64,000 nucleotides of DNA from Massilia phyllostachyos (GTDB taxonomy: Bacteria > Pseudomonadota > Gammaproteobacteria > Burkholderiales > Burkholderiaceae_D). The stretch lies in contig NZ_JAJNOC010000002.1 of assembly GCF_021044825.1 (NCBI RefSeq), forward strand, positions 806,001 to 870,000, read 5' to 3'. Below, piece by piece: positions 37,439 through 46,012 of this stretch; the stretch's first letter is position 1, and the number at the start of each line of letters is the position of its first letter. Position numbers and translations under genes: made by a program. Under the pieces are notes generated by a model. It saw only the letters and a list, made by a program, of their open reading frames with translations, had not been told where the DNA came from and ran no database searches.

Positions 37439-38524
37439 TTACTCCCCGAGGTAACGTTTGATGACACTGCCGACTGTTGGATGAGTTTTGCCCATGCTTG
37501 TGGCAATTTCCCGGCGCGAGTGGCCAGCCAGGTACATGAGCAACATCTCGCCTTCCTGGGGCTTGGCCATATTCCCCTTGCTCATTCGTAGACGCACGGC
37601 GTTCTTGACCAGGGTAGGCACGAGGTCGGCTTTTTCCAGCAATGCCGTCTTGCGCGCGGAGTTCACCAGCTGGCCAATCCCGCTGAACGATTCACCGTGG
37701 AGCAGCGCAGCGAGGTTTTTGCGGACCTTCTCTTCCATGGGCAGATCGGCCAAGTAGGTTTCGATAAGCTCGGCGGAGGGTGGCTCAAACTGGATAACGT
37801 GGTCAAAGCGGCGCCAGACCGCGGGGTCGAGCAATTCTCCGTGATTGGTAGCGGCAATGAGCAGGGCGTTGGCCGGCCAGTCATCCAGGGCCTGCAGCAG
37901 CACGTTAACCAGGCGCTTCAATTCGCCGACATCGGTGTCATCGTCTCGGCGCTTGGCAATCGCGTCAAATTCGTCGAGCAGCAACACGCAGGGCCGGGAC
38001 ATGGCGTGGTCGAACACGGCGCGCACGTTGTTCCCGGTCTTTCCAAGGAAGCTGCTCATGACCGTCGCAAGGTTCAGGGTAAGCAAGGGGAGCTTGAGCT
38101 CCTGGGCAAGCCAGTACGCAGCCAAGGTCTTGCCGACGCCAGGCTGGCCACAAAACAGCAGCATGCGAGCCGGAGCCAGTCCTTCCTGGATTAGCACGTC
38201 GAGGCTGCGCCATTCCTTGAGCACATCGTCGAGTACATCCTGCACGGTACCGTTAAACACCGGCCTTTTCGGTACGACGACTGGAAAGATGGTCTCGACC
38301 AATTCCATGCGAGAGTCGGCGTCGACTGGCGCCGGCACGAAGTCGCCCGCACCACGCATGACGTTTTCGGCTGAGAGGAACTGTGCAATTTCCTGCGCCA
38401 GGGGTAGATCGGTGTGTTTGAGCTTGGTCGCGAACCGACCGACAGCGAGCGCGAATGCGCTACGCGAGCCGGTCATGCCGGACTGAATAACACTAACAAG
38501 CTCTTTTCGCGGGAAGCTTTCCAC
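37439..38524 (-). CDS. ietA: IetA-like AAA ATPase of a defense/plasmid-maintenance pair
   Basis: 361 aa from GTG 38524, with AAAGGA upstream. N-terminal helical domain (1-110), AAA core with Walker A GQPGVGKT (126-133), Walker B LLLDEFDA (181-188), sensor 1 LIAATNH, arginine finger WRRFD, and a C-terminal helix-turn-helix (REIATSMGKTHPTVGSVIKRY). The gene order ATPase then S8 protease is that of IetAS, first described for plasmid stability in Agrobacterium and later listed among anti-phage systems. It is intact while its protease partner is split. Confidence 0.85.
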   Translation of the reverse strand: MESFPRKELVSVIQSGMTGSRSAFALAVGRFATKLKHTDLPLAQEIAQFLSAENVMRGAGDFVPAPVDADSRMELVETIFPVVVPKRPVFNGTVQDVLDDVLKEWRSLDVLIQEGLAPARMLLFCGQPGVGKTLAAYWLAQELKLPLLTLNLATVMSSFLGKTGNNVRAVFDHAMSRPCVLLLDEFDAIAKRRDDDTDVGELKRLVNVLLQALDDWPANALLIAATNHGELLDPAVWRRFDHVIQFEPPSAELIETYLADLPMEEKVRKNLAALLHGESFSGIGQLVNSARKTALLEKADLVPTLVKNAVRLRMSKGNMAKPQEGEMLLMYLAGHSRREIATSMGKTHPTVGSVIKRYLGE

Positions 38525-38757
38525 GAGAATCCTTTAAAAACAATCAGATATCGAAACTGGTAAATTCTTTGATGTTGATTTTAACTGAACTTTACCGCTT
38601 CAGCTACTGATATCACTGGGGACCTGAAGAAAGGACGATGGCCTGTGGAGCGCGTGCACAGTAATCCGACATAATGGCAATAATGTCAGAATTCCGGGGC
38701 AGGGCGCCGGCATCGCAACGGTTTACGTAGTATTACCAAACACCTCCGGAGGACGTC

Positions 38758-39831
38758 ATGCTCGACAACGCTCAGCTTACGAATGCCATGCAGGCCGACA
38801 TCGACGCCCTGCGCGAACGGTTTCCCCGTACCGCGGATCTGTATCGCGAGGCGTGCGGCGTCATGTTCTTCAGGTATGGACTGACGCCGACAACGAACGC
38901 GCTCTACCAGCTCGTTCGCAAGGGAAGCATGTCAGTGCCTGCAGAAGCATTGAGGCGGTTCTGGAGCGAACTGCGAGAACGAGCCAGGGTCGACCTGCAA
39001 CACGCGGACTTGCCGGACCAGGTCAAGCAGTCAGCCGGTCAGCTGGTCGGGGAGATCTGGTCGTTGGCCCGCCAGGCAGCTGACGAGTCGATCGCGGCCC
39101 TGCGGCAGAGCACGGCGGCCGAGCGCGACGCGGCCCTGACTGAGAAAGCCGCCCTGGAGAAGCAAGCTGCCGAACTCTTATTGCAGCTCGAGGACGCCCG
39201 CACCCGGATCGCATCGGCTGAGGCGGCCGTTGCGCAACAGCGAGAAGAACTTAGCGCCGGCGCGGCAATCGAGCGGGAGACGCAGGCGAGGTTGGCCGAA
39301 TCCCGGACAGAAATCGAGCGGCTGCAAGGCCTGATCGAGTCAATGTCCGCGGCACACGCGACTGAGATCGACAAGATAACGGGGCGCGTTGTTCAAGCAG
39401 AACAACGCTATGTCGACCTGGAAAAACGCACGCTCGTTGACCTGGACCGCGAGCGAACGGCCGCGTCCAAACTACAAAAGCAACTCGATGCGGAGCGCAA
39501 GGCCTCTGCCTCCCGGCTTGAAGAGCTGCAGGGCCAGGTTCAGGCGTCTCAATTGCAGCTTGCAAGACAAAGCCGGGAGCTTGGCGGCTATGTGGCCAAG
39601 GCCGAACTATTCTCGGACGAACGCGACCGAGCGGCCCGGCAGGCTGCGGAATGCGCACTCCGGAGTGCAGAGCTTGGCAGCGAGCTTGCCGCCGAACGCG
39701 CCAAGGTAGCCGAGCTTCGCGGGCAGCTCGAGCGAAAAGCGCCGGAATCGGCATCAGTTAGCCAGGCGTCGAGTCCGACACGGGCAGGCCCTCGCCGTCG
39801 GAGACCTGCGCGGAACAAGCCAGGCGAATAG
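38758..39831 (+). CDS. KfrA-like DNA-binding coiled-coil protein
   Basis: 357 aa, GGAGG 7 bases before the ATG. An N-terminal KfrA_N-like helical domain (LRERFPRTADLYREACGVMFFRYGLTPTTNALYQLVRKGS), then about 200 residues of long coiled coil and a basic tail (RRRRPARNKPGE). KfrA-type proteins act in plasmid partition and gene regulation; on chromosomes they mark mobile or plasmid-derived regions. Divergent from ietA. A second KfrA_N-type protein is the TnpT-like one in the transposon, but this one is outside it. Confidence 0.75.
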   Translation: MLDNAQLTNAMQADIDALRERFPRTADLYREACGVMFFRYGLTPTTNALYQLVRKGSMSVPAEALRRFWSELRERARVDLQHADLPDQVKQSAGQLVGEIWSLARQAADESIAALRQSTAAERDAALTEKAALEKQAAELLLQLEDARTRIASAEAAVAQQREELSAGAAIERETQARLAESRTEIERLQGLIESMSAAHATEIDKITGRVVQAEQRYVDLEKRTLVDLDRERTAASKLQKQLDAERKASASRLEELQGQVQASQLQLARQSRELGGYVAKAELFSDERDRAARQAAECALRSAELGSELAAERAKVAELRGQLERKAPESASVSQASSPTRAGPRRRRPARNKPGE

Positions 39832-39844
39832 GGTAGGCAGGACG

Positions 39845-40501
39845 CTAGCGGCCCAAGTCCGACACGCCGCTCAGCTGCCTGCAGCTGACTGACTCGTCCG
39901 TCGTAAACGAACGTCCAAAGCGATGTCGGATCCACATATACCTGTCCATGTTCAGGTACGTCAAGTCAAGCGCACGAGCTCCAGCCTTATTGAGTTCGGC
40001 AACTTCCGCAAAAGCGAGCTGCTCCAGCTGAGAAAATACCGATTCCGGCAACAGGTACAGGCCCATCAAGTGCTCTTTAACCTGGCGATACAACGCAGGG
40101 TTCCGCAGCGCATAACCGATGTGCTTGCCTAGGTGGCACAAGTGGCACAGGGCCCTTAGCCGAACCAGCTTCATGACGTGCCGTCCGCCGGTGTCCCCGG
40201 GACCAGGCGGCAAGTACCTCCATACCTCGTGGCACTCCAGTTGTAGGGTGCTTCCGCATTCTCGGCACCGCTTGCCGTCGCCCTCGATCGTCATTTTGCG
40301 CAACAGCCGCCAGACGTCATTCGGGAGGACCGCCCGCACACACTTGCGGTGCATGACCTGGGGAATCAGTTCGAACACCAGCGCGCGCCCGGCGGCGGTA
40401 TCTTCTGCGCGTCCGTCCTCGAGCCGGGCGGACGACTGGAGAATCAGCCCAGGCACGCCCCGAATGAGTGGTCCGCGATGAGTTTCGTTCGCTTCAGCCA
40501 T
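39845..40501 (-). CDS. HNH-like predicted nuclease or zinc protein
   Basis: 218 aa, GGAGGG before ATG 40501. Residues near 85-140 hold CRECGSTLQLECHEVWRY, then LRALCHLCHLGKHIGYA: two Cys pairs with the His spacing of HNH zinc-ribbon nucleases. The N-terminal and C-terminal thirds are not recognised. Convergent with the KfrA-like gene (13-base gap). Nuclease activity is inferred from the motif alone. Confidence 0.6.
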   Translation of the reverse strand: MAEANETHRGPLIRGVPGLILQSSARLEDGRAEDTAAGRALVFELIPQVMHRKCVRAVLPNDVWRLLRKMTIEGDGKRCRECGSTLQLECHEVWRYLPPGPGDTGGRHVMKLVRLRALCHLCHLGKHIGYALRNPALYRQVKEHLMGLYLLPESVFSQLEQLAFAEVAELNKAGARALDLTYLNMDRYMWIRHRFGRSFTTDESVSCRQLSGVSDLGR

Positions 40502-40654
40502 GTCGACCCTCCGAAGAAAAGTGCGATGACGCATCGACCTGGACAGGCGCCGGCCCCGTCGTGACTGTAGGGAGGCCAAAGCATTCTTAACCGCCATCGC
40601 AGCTTCGTTTCGACGTCGCGCAGACGTGGGGGGAGGCACGGTTAAGGAGAGTCA

Positions 40655-40867
40655 ATGCGCCGTGCCATGTCTTGGCAGCTAGGCGCAGATCCACTGGATT
40701 GGTTTCAGCACGACGAGCCAGAAGAGCAAAAAATGTTCATAAACCTGGCGCCCGGCAGAAGTCGTGACGCAATGCTTGAACGGCAGCTCTCACCGGAAAA
40801 ACCACCAGAGGAATTAAGCCTGGTCTGGCGGGACGATGGTGATCTGCAGATTTTGCGGGCAGGTTGA
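40655..40867 (+). CDS. Small hypothetical acidic protein
   Basis: 70 aa; AAGGAG lies 6 bases before the ATG at 40655. Sequence contains DWFQHDEPEEQKMFINLAPG and PEELSLVWRDDGDLQILR; no family recognised. Supported mainly by its good ribosome site. Confidence 0.45.
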   Translation: MRRAMSWQLGADPLDWFQHDEPEEQKMFINLAPGRSRDAMLERQLSPEKPPEELSLVWRDDGDLQILRAG

Positions 40868-41442
40868 ACGAAGCACAGACCCTGAAAGATTAGACGGATG
40901 AATAAAACTATATACAAAGTGACACGCCGACTGGCGCCAGCGCTGACCGTTGTGTACCGCGCCATGCAGATCGTAAAGTTGCTGATTAGCTGGTGAAGGG
41001 CCAAACAGAACAGGTCCCAACACCGCACGAAGACGCGCAACCTCAGCGGGGCCTCAGGCAATCCGGCGGAACGAAATCGCGACTATCGCTGGCCCGCACA
41101 TCAAAAGCGTACAGTTCGGCGCGACAACTCATGCCGTACCAATAGCTGAGAATCTGGCGAAACCGTTGTACCTAAAGGTAGTGGCGTTGGGAGTGGTCCG
41201 TGAAGATGTACCTAAACCTATAGACCCGGCGTTAAAAAAGGGCCTTTTACGCCGAGTCGCCATGTTTAGGTACGTTGAGTATGGGGTTTTAGGTACGAGC
41301 GCTGCTAAATTAGGATGAAGTTGCAGTATCTATAGACATAGCTTGAAGAAGCTTAAAGTACGCATAATCTATATTATGTTAAATCCGATCTGCCGAGCCC
41401 AACCCGACAAGCTCCCTACCGCACGACTCCACCGTCACCAAA
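40868..41442. other. AT-richer intergenic stretch with repeats
   Basis: No intact gene. It contains the repeat array at 41168-41296 and separates the accessory region from core-like genes. Confidence 0.65.
41168..41296. repeat. Symmetric array: two GTACCTAAA, a hairpin, two TTTAGGTAC
   Basis: GTACCTAAA at 41168-41176 and 41208-41216, then GGCGTTAAAA...TTTTACGCC hairpin at 41228-41253, then the reverse complement TTTAGGTAC at 41265-41273 and 41288-41296. The unit is found twice on each side in opposite orientation. It may be an operator, an iteron-like origin or a recombination site. Confidence 0.7.
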
Positions 41443-41473
41443 GAAAAAAGCCGCAGGCTCCCACCCGCGGCTT
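41443..41473 (-). terminator. Rho-independent terminator of the TonB receptor gene
   Basis: On the minus strand AAGCCGC, 12-base loop, GCGGCTT, then TTTTTC, 30 bases past the TonB receptor stop at 41503. Confidence 0.85.
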
Positions 41474-41502
41474 CTCCCAGCTACAAGCTCAGCAACTCAA
41501 GC

Positions 41503-44500
41503 TCAGAACTTGTTGTTGTACTCCACCGTAAAGCGCCCATACCGCGGCGTCTGGGTCGACAACACCCGGTGGTAGCTGTCCAGCAGCGTCGCGGTCGAGC
41601 CGCTGTTCAGCTGTTCCGAGATCGACTGGACGGTCTGGCGGTTCATCACGTTGAACACGTCCAGCTTCACCGACAGCCCCGGCACGAACGACGGCATGTA
41701 GGCCAGGTTCAGGTCCAGGCGCGTGGTCCACGGCAGACGGCCTTCGGAACCGCGCGGCGCCGGGCGGCCGAAGCACGTGTCGTAGTACGAGCCGTAGCTG
41801 TGCGCCGCCGGCACGGTCGGGTCCGAGCCGAGGCAGTTCTTCGGACGGCCAGATTGCGCCAGCAGGTTGCCGCCGGCCATCCACTCGGGCGTGATCTGGT
41901 AGAAGCCGAAGGCCTTCAGCTGGTGGGTGCGGTCGTTCGGGAGCGGGCCGTATTTGCCGCGCATCAGCTCGGGCTTGTCCCAGCTGACCGTGTGCGAGAC
42001 GTCGAGCTGGCCGATGTCCGACTGGGTCTGCCCTTCCGTATTGCCGTAGTTCTTCGACCAGGTGTAGTTCACGCGGGCGTACCAGCCATTGCGGAACGGG
42101 TGCTCGAGGAACAGGTCGACCGCCTTGTAGGTGCGCTTGGCCTCGTCGAAGCCGAGGTCGGCCTTGCTGAGCTTGACTTCAGTCAGGTTGGTGCCGGAGT
42201 TGGCGAAGTCGACCAGGAAGGTGTTGTCCTCGCCCGGGTTGAAGGCGGCGCAGCCGAAGCCGGTCCATTTCGAGGTGTTCACCGTCGGATTGCGCGCCAG
42301 CCAGGCCTTGAACGGGCGGTCGTCGCACATGTCGTCGATGGTCGAGCGCAGCGTGCGGTAGGTCGCGCGGGCGCCGAAGGTGATGTCCGGCGTGAACGCA
42401 CGTTCGAAGCCCAGCGTGATCTCGTCCTGGTAGGTCGGGTCGAGGTCTTTCGCGGCGACCGTGCTCGGATGCTTGGTCTGGAAATACTCGTTGTTGGTCG
42501 AGAACGGCGCCGGCGCCAGCGGCACCAGGCCTTGCGGCGCGCCGGTCGCCGGGTCCACGCCGGTATAGGTGAAGGACTGGGTGGTAAACAGCGAGCGCGA
42601 GGCGCCGCGCACCGAGATATTGGTCGGCACCTGCACGAAGTAGCGGCCGGCGGTGCCGAACACCTTCATGCTGGCGTCGCCGTTGACGTCCCAGGAGGCC
42701 GAGAAGCGCGGCGCGATCTGGTCCTTGATGTCCATGAATTTCTGCTTCTCGCCGTTGCGGTTCTCGAACTGCTCGTTGCGCACGCCGAGGGTCAGGATCA
42801 GGTTCTTGGTGGCCTGCCAGCGGTCCTCGATGTACTGCGCGGACTGGTCCGAGTAGGCGTCGGTGATCGAGGTGAACTTGGTCTCGGTCACGTAGTAGCC
42901 TTGCAGGCCGTAGCCGCCGCCGCTGGCCGGGGCCACGACCACGTTCTGCAGCGGGATCGGCGTGGTCGGCGACTGTGCGCTGCGCGCGTAGGTCCACAGG
43001 CCGCCGCCGGCGCGGTACACGCCCGCGTCCTCGGAGCTGAGCCGGTTCTCGTCGAGACCGGCGCGGATCGTGTGGTTGCCGAGCTTGTACTCGAGGTCCA
43101 GGCGCGCCGATTCGACGGTGTCGCGTCCGCCCGTCACCGGCACGTTGCCGCTGACCGGGTTGGGGTTGACGTAGTTGGCGGCGATGGCCGGCACGCGCGC
43201 GGCCACGGTGGACGACACCTGGTACACGTTCGGGTTCACGCCGGCATAGGTGCCGTAGGTGTTCTCGTGCTTGGTGGTCGAGCGGCCGTACAGCGCGGTG
43301 ATTGTCAGGTCGTCGGTGATGTTGCCGGTGTACTTGGCGATGTTGACGATGCCGCCGACCGGGGTCTCGCCCGAGAAGTTCTTGTAGTGCTCGCTCGCGC
43401 CGGTCACGCCGTTGCGGGCGCGGGTCTCGTAGTTGTAGCCGGACAGGTACTTGTCCTTCTTCGAGGTGTCGCCGAACCCGGTGTACTCGAGACGGTGGTT
43501 GTCGTTGATGTTCCAGTCGAGCTTGACCAGGTAGCGAGTGGTGTCGGTTTCCGAATCTTCCCAGCCGCGGATGCCGGCCGAGGTGTTGGTGCGCAGGCCG
43601 TTGACGGCGTTGGTGCCCGAGAAGTCGGTGCGCGACTGTTCCACCGAGCCGAAGAAGAACAGCTTGTCCTGGATCAGCGGGCCGCCCACGCTCAGGCCCA
43701 GCAGCTTGCGGTCGGTCTCGTTGTCCGAGCGGCGGCGGTACAGGGTGCCGTCGGTGGCGGCGGTGTTGGTGGCGCCCACGCGCGGGTAATAGATGTCGAC
43801 CTGGCTGGCCGCCAGCTTCTTCGGCTCCCACTGGGCGATGCCGCCCACTTCCCAGCGGTTGGTGCCGCTCTTGGTCGTGATGTTGGCCACGCCGCCGACC
43901 GAGCGGCCGAATTCGGCGCCGAAGCCGCCGGTCAGGATCTGGGCCTGGCCGATCGCGCCGTACGGCAATTCCATGTAGCCGAGCTGGGTCAGCGGGTTGG
44001 TGACCGGGAAGCCGTTGACGTAATAGGAGTTCTCGGACACGGCGCCGCCGCCGAAGCTGTTGGCGCCGTTCGGGTAGCGGCTGTCGCCCTGGGTCGTGTT
44101 CGGTGCGATCAGGATGATCGACTCGACGTTGCGGGCGATCGGCAGGTTCTGCAGCTGCTGCGCGGTGAAGATGGCGCCGTTGTTGGTGTTGCTGACGTCG
44201 ATCGCGCGGCGGCGGCCGACCACCTGCACCTGCTGGGTCGTGAACATGGCTTCGGCGCCCTGGCCGATCAGGACCTCGACTTCGCGGGTCTGCACCACTG
44301 CGCCGTTACGCACCAGCTGCACCGAATAGCGGCCCGGCGGCAGCGAGGTGGCCAGGAAGCGGCCGTTGCTCTCGACCGTCGTGGTGCGGCGCAATTTGGT
44401 GTCGAGGTTCTCGATGACGACCGTCGCGCCGGCCGGGCTTTCGACCGCGCCATAGACGTTACCGGTGGTGTTCGATTGCGCCAGTACCGTCGAACTCATT

Positions 44501-44568
44501 CCCAGAGTCAGTGCGGTTGCACCGAATGCGAGGACGAGCGAACGGGCCAGTTTCGTTTTCACTGCCAT
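41503..44568 (-). CDS. Oar-like TonB-dependent outer-membrane receptor
   Basis: 1021 aa from ATG 44568 (AGGAG upstream). Signal peptide to VLAQ, a carboxypeptidase-regulatory-like Ig domain (residues 32-100: GAVESPAGATVVIENLDT... VESNGRFLATSLPPGRYSVQLV), a plug domain (about 110-250) with VGGVANITTKSGTNRWE, then a 22-strand barrel ending TVEYNNKF. These CarboxypepD_reg/TonB receptors (Oar-like) import unknown substrates and are numerous in Massilia relatives. Confidence 0.88.
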   Translation of the reverse strand: MAVKTKLARSLVLAFGATALTLGMSSTVLAQSNTTGNVYGAVESPAGATVVIENLDTKLRRTTTVESNGRFLATSLPPGRYSVQLVRNGAVVQTREVEVLIGQGAEAMFTTQQVQVVGRRRAIDVSNTNNGAIFTAQQLQNLPIARNVESIILIAPNTTQGDSRYPNGANSFGGGAVSENSYYVNGFPVTNPLTQLGYMELPYGAIGQAQILTGGFGAEFGRSVGGVANITTKSGTNRWEVGGIAQWEPKKLAASQVDIYYPRVGATNTAATDGTLYRRRSDNETDRKLLGLSVGGPLIQDKLFFFGSVEQSRTDFSGTNAVNGLRTNTSAGIRGWEDSETDTTRYLVKLDWNINDNHRLEYTGFGDTSKKDKYLSGYNYETRARNGVTGASEHYKNFSGETPVGGIVNIAKYTGNITDDLTITALYGRSTTKHENTYGTYAGVNPNVYQVSSTVAARVPAIAANYVNPNPVSGNVPVTGGRDTVESARLDLEYKLGNHTIRAGLDENRLSSEDAGVYRAGGGLWTYARSAQSPTTPIPLQNVVVAPASGGGYGLQGYYVTETKFTSITDAYSDQSAQYIEDRWQATKNLILTLGVRNEQFENRNGEKQKFMDIKDQIAPRFSASWDVNGDASMKVFGTAGRYFVQVPTNISVRGASRSLFTTQSFTYTGVDPATGAPQGLVPLAPAPFSTNNEYFQTKHPSTVAAKDLDPTYQDEITLGFERAFTPDITFGARATYRTLRSTIDDMCDDRPFKAWLARNPTVNTSKWTGFGCAAFNPGEDNTFLVDFANSGTNLTEVKLSKADLGFDEAKRTYKAVDLFLEHPFRNGWYARVNYTWSKNYGNTEGQTQSDIGQLDVSHTVSWDKPELMRGKYGPLPNDRTHQLKAFGFYQITPEWMAGGNLLAQSGRPKNCLGSDPTVPAAHSYGSYYDTCFGRPAPRGSEGRLPWTTRLDLNLAYMPSFVPGLSVKLDVFNVMNRQTVQSISEQLNSGSTATLLDSYHRVLSTQTPRYGRFTVEYNNKF

Positions 44569-44930
44569 GAACAATCTCCTATTGACCATTATCTGCCACC
44601 GTGTGTGGCGGGCTGATGTTCCTCGCGGCGCAAGCGGGTCTTGCGGGCCTGCCCGACCGTGGGGAGCCAATAGATTCTATTTAGTAAAGACGCGCGCGTG
44701 AGCTCGGTCATGCAAAATGGATATGCACGCTTTACAGGCGCGCGGAGCATGGAACACGTAAATTTGCGTAAATATCGAGGAGATATGAACCGATCTCACA
44801 CGTGATCGCCGAACATGCTGTATTGACGTTTGGGTCAGCTAAACAATTTAGATTTGAAACTGTTGTGCCGCTACAACTTATAATGCGCAGCGCGCCGTCG
44901 CGCTCCATCGCTTGGCAGAGAGCGGGAGCG
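44569..44930. other. Upstream region of the TonB receptor gene
   Basis: No gene on either strand; presumably holds the promoter for the minus-strand receptor gene. No regulator site recognised. Confidence 0.6.
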
Positions 44931-45794
44931 CTAAGGAGCGGAGCACCACAGTACCGCGGACGCATCGTCCGCCGCCTTCACCACCGGAGCGGCGCCGGCC
45001 CTGGCTGCCGTTTCGTAGCGGCGCAATTCGTCGAGCGCAGCCTGCAGGCCGTGCTCCGTACAGAGCGCGAAGAGGCTTTCGGGTGTATGCAAACCGTAGG
45101 TGTCGACCAGGCGGAAGAAGCCGTCGCTCATGACCAGCACCGACGCGCCGGCCGGGGCCTCGACCGTGTAGCGGCGCGGACCGAAGCCGCCTTTCGGCCG
45201 CAGGCACAGGGCATTGGTGTGCGCCGTCGTGTTCTGGAAGACGCGGCGTTCGCGCAGCATCGGCAGCAGGCGCGCCATCCGATCGGCCGGATCGTCGATG
45301 CCCGCGGCGCTCAGGCGCGCGACCTCGGCGCGCACGATCGCTTCCTGCGAATTGACGAAGGGATCGAGATCGCGCACCACGCCGTCCGGACCGCGCATCA
45401 GGATCGTGCAGTCGCCGAGGCAGTACAGGTCGAGCCGGTGGCCGCCGTCCAGTGGACGCACCCGCACCCAGCTCAGGGCCGCGATCGGCCATGCATACAA
45501 CGGAATCTGCCGTCCCGCGACGTGTTCATCGAACGTTAGGCTGACTGCAGCAACCGACTGCTCGACAGCCTCGTCCTGCGCCATGCCGGCGCCGACCGCG
45601 GCGCCCAGCGCTTCCGCAAAACGGGACACGAACCAGCACACGTCGCCCTGGACGGGGTCGATGTAATCGCGCTCGGCGACCGAGGTGGCGCCATCGAGCA
45701 CGATGAGATCGGTGCCGTGGGTCGTTTGCATGGCGCCGGCCCAGTCTTCGTTATGATGCGCCGTGGCGCCGGACGTAAGTGCTTCGAGATGCAT
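44931..45794 (-). CDS. PP2C-type Ser/Thr protein phosphatase
   Basis: 287 aa with PP2C metal-site motifs spread along the chain: HNEDWAG near the start, LIVLDGATSV, LVMSDGFFRL near 220, and KAADDASAVLW near the end. This gives the two-metal PP2C core without extra domains. It removes phosphate from Ser/Thr; no kinase is nearby. Stands alone on the minus strand. Confidence 0.8.
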   Translation of the reverse strand: MHLEALTSGATAHHNEDWAGAMQTTHGTDLIVLDGATSVAERDYIDPVQGDVCWFVSRFAEALGAAVGAGMAQDEAVEQSVAAVSLTFDEHVAGRQIPLYAWPIAALSWVRVRPLDGGHRLDLYCLGDCTILMRGPDGVVRDLDPFVNSQEAIVRAEVARLSAAGIDDPADRMARLLPMLRERRVFQNTTAHTNALCLRPKGGFGPRRYTVEAPAGASVLVMSDGFFRLVDTYGLHTPESLFALCTEHGLQAALDELRRYETAARAGAAPVVKAADDASAVLWCSAP

Positions 45795-46012
45795 GGGTGT
45801 TCTTGAGGAGAGGTGTCGGATGGGGCGTTATCATACATACCCGGCGCACGATCTCGAACTCGACATTATATATGCTAATGTCGATTGAAATTTGGCATGA
45901 TCATTCTGCTAGTTCGCCACTAATAGTAAATATATTCTCGCACTTGCGGCGTCTTTTCCCGTTGGGTCCGGCAAGCTAGAATCTGGACCATTTGCCAACC
46001 CGTTCCCATCGC

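Noticed and set aside
41569..44616. 1015-codon open frame antisense to the TonB receptor gene
   Set aside because: It is the codon-position mirror of a high-GC gene; it has low-complexity Arg/Val/Ala/His content, no signal or barrel motifs and no ribosome site, while the other strand encodes a complete receptor.
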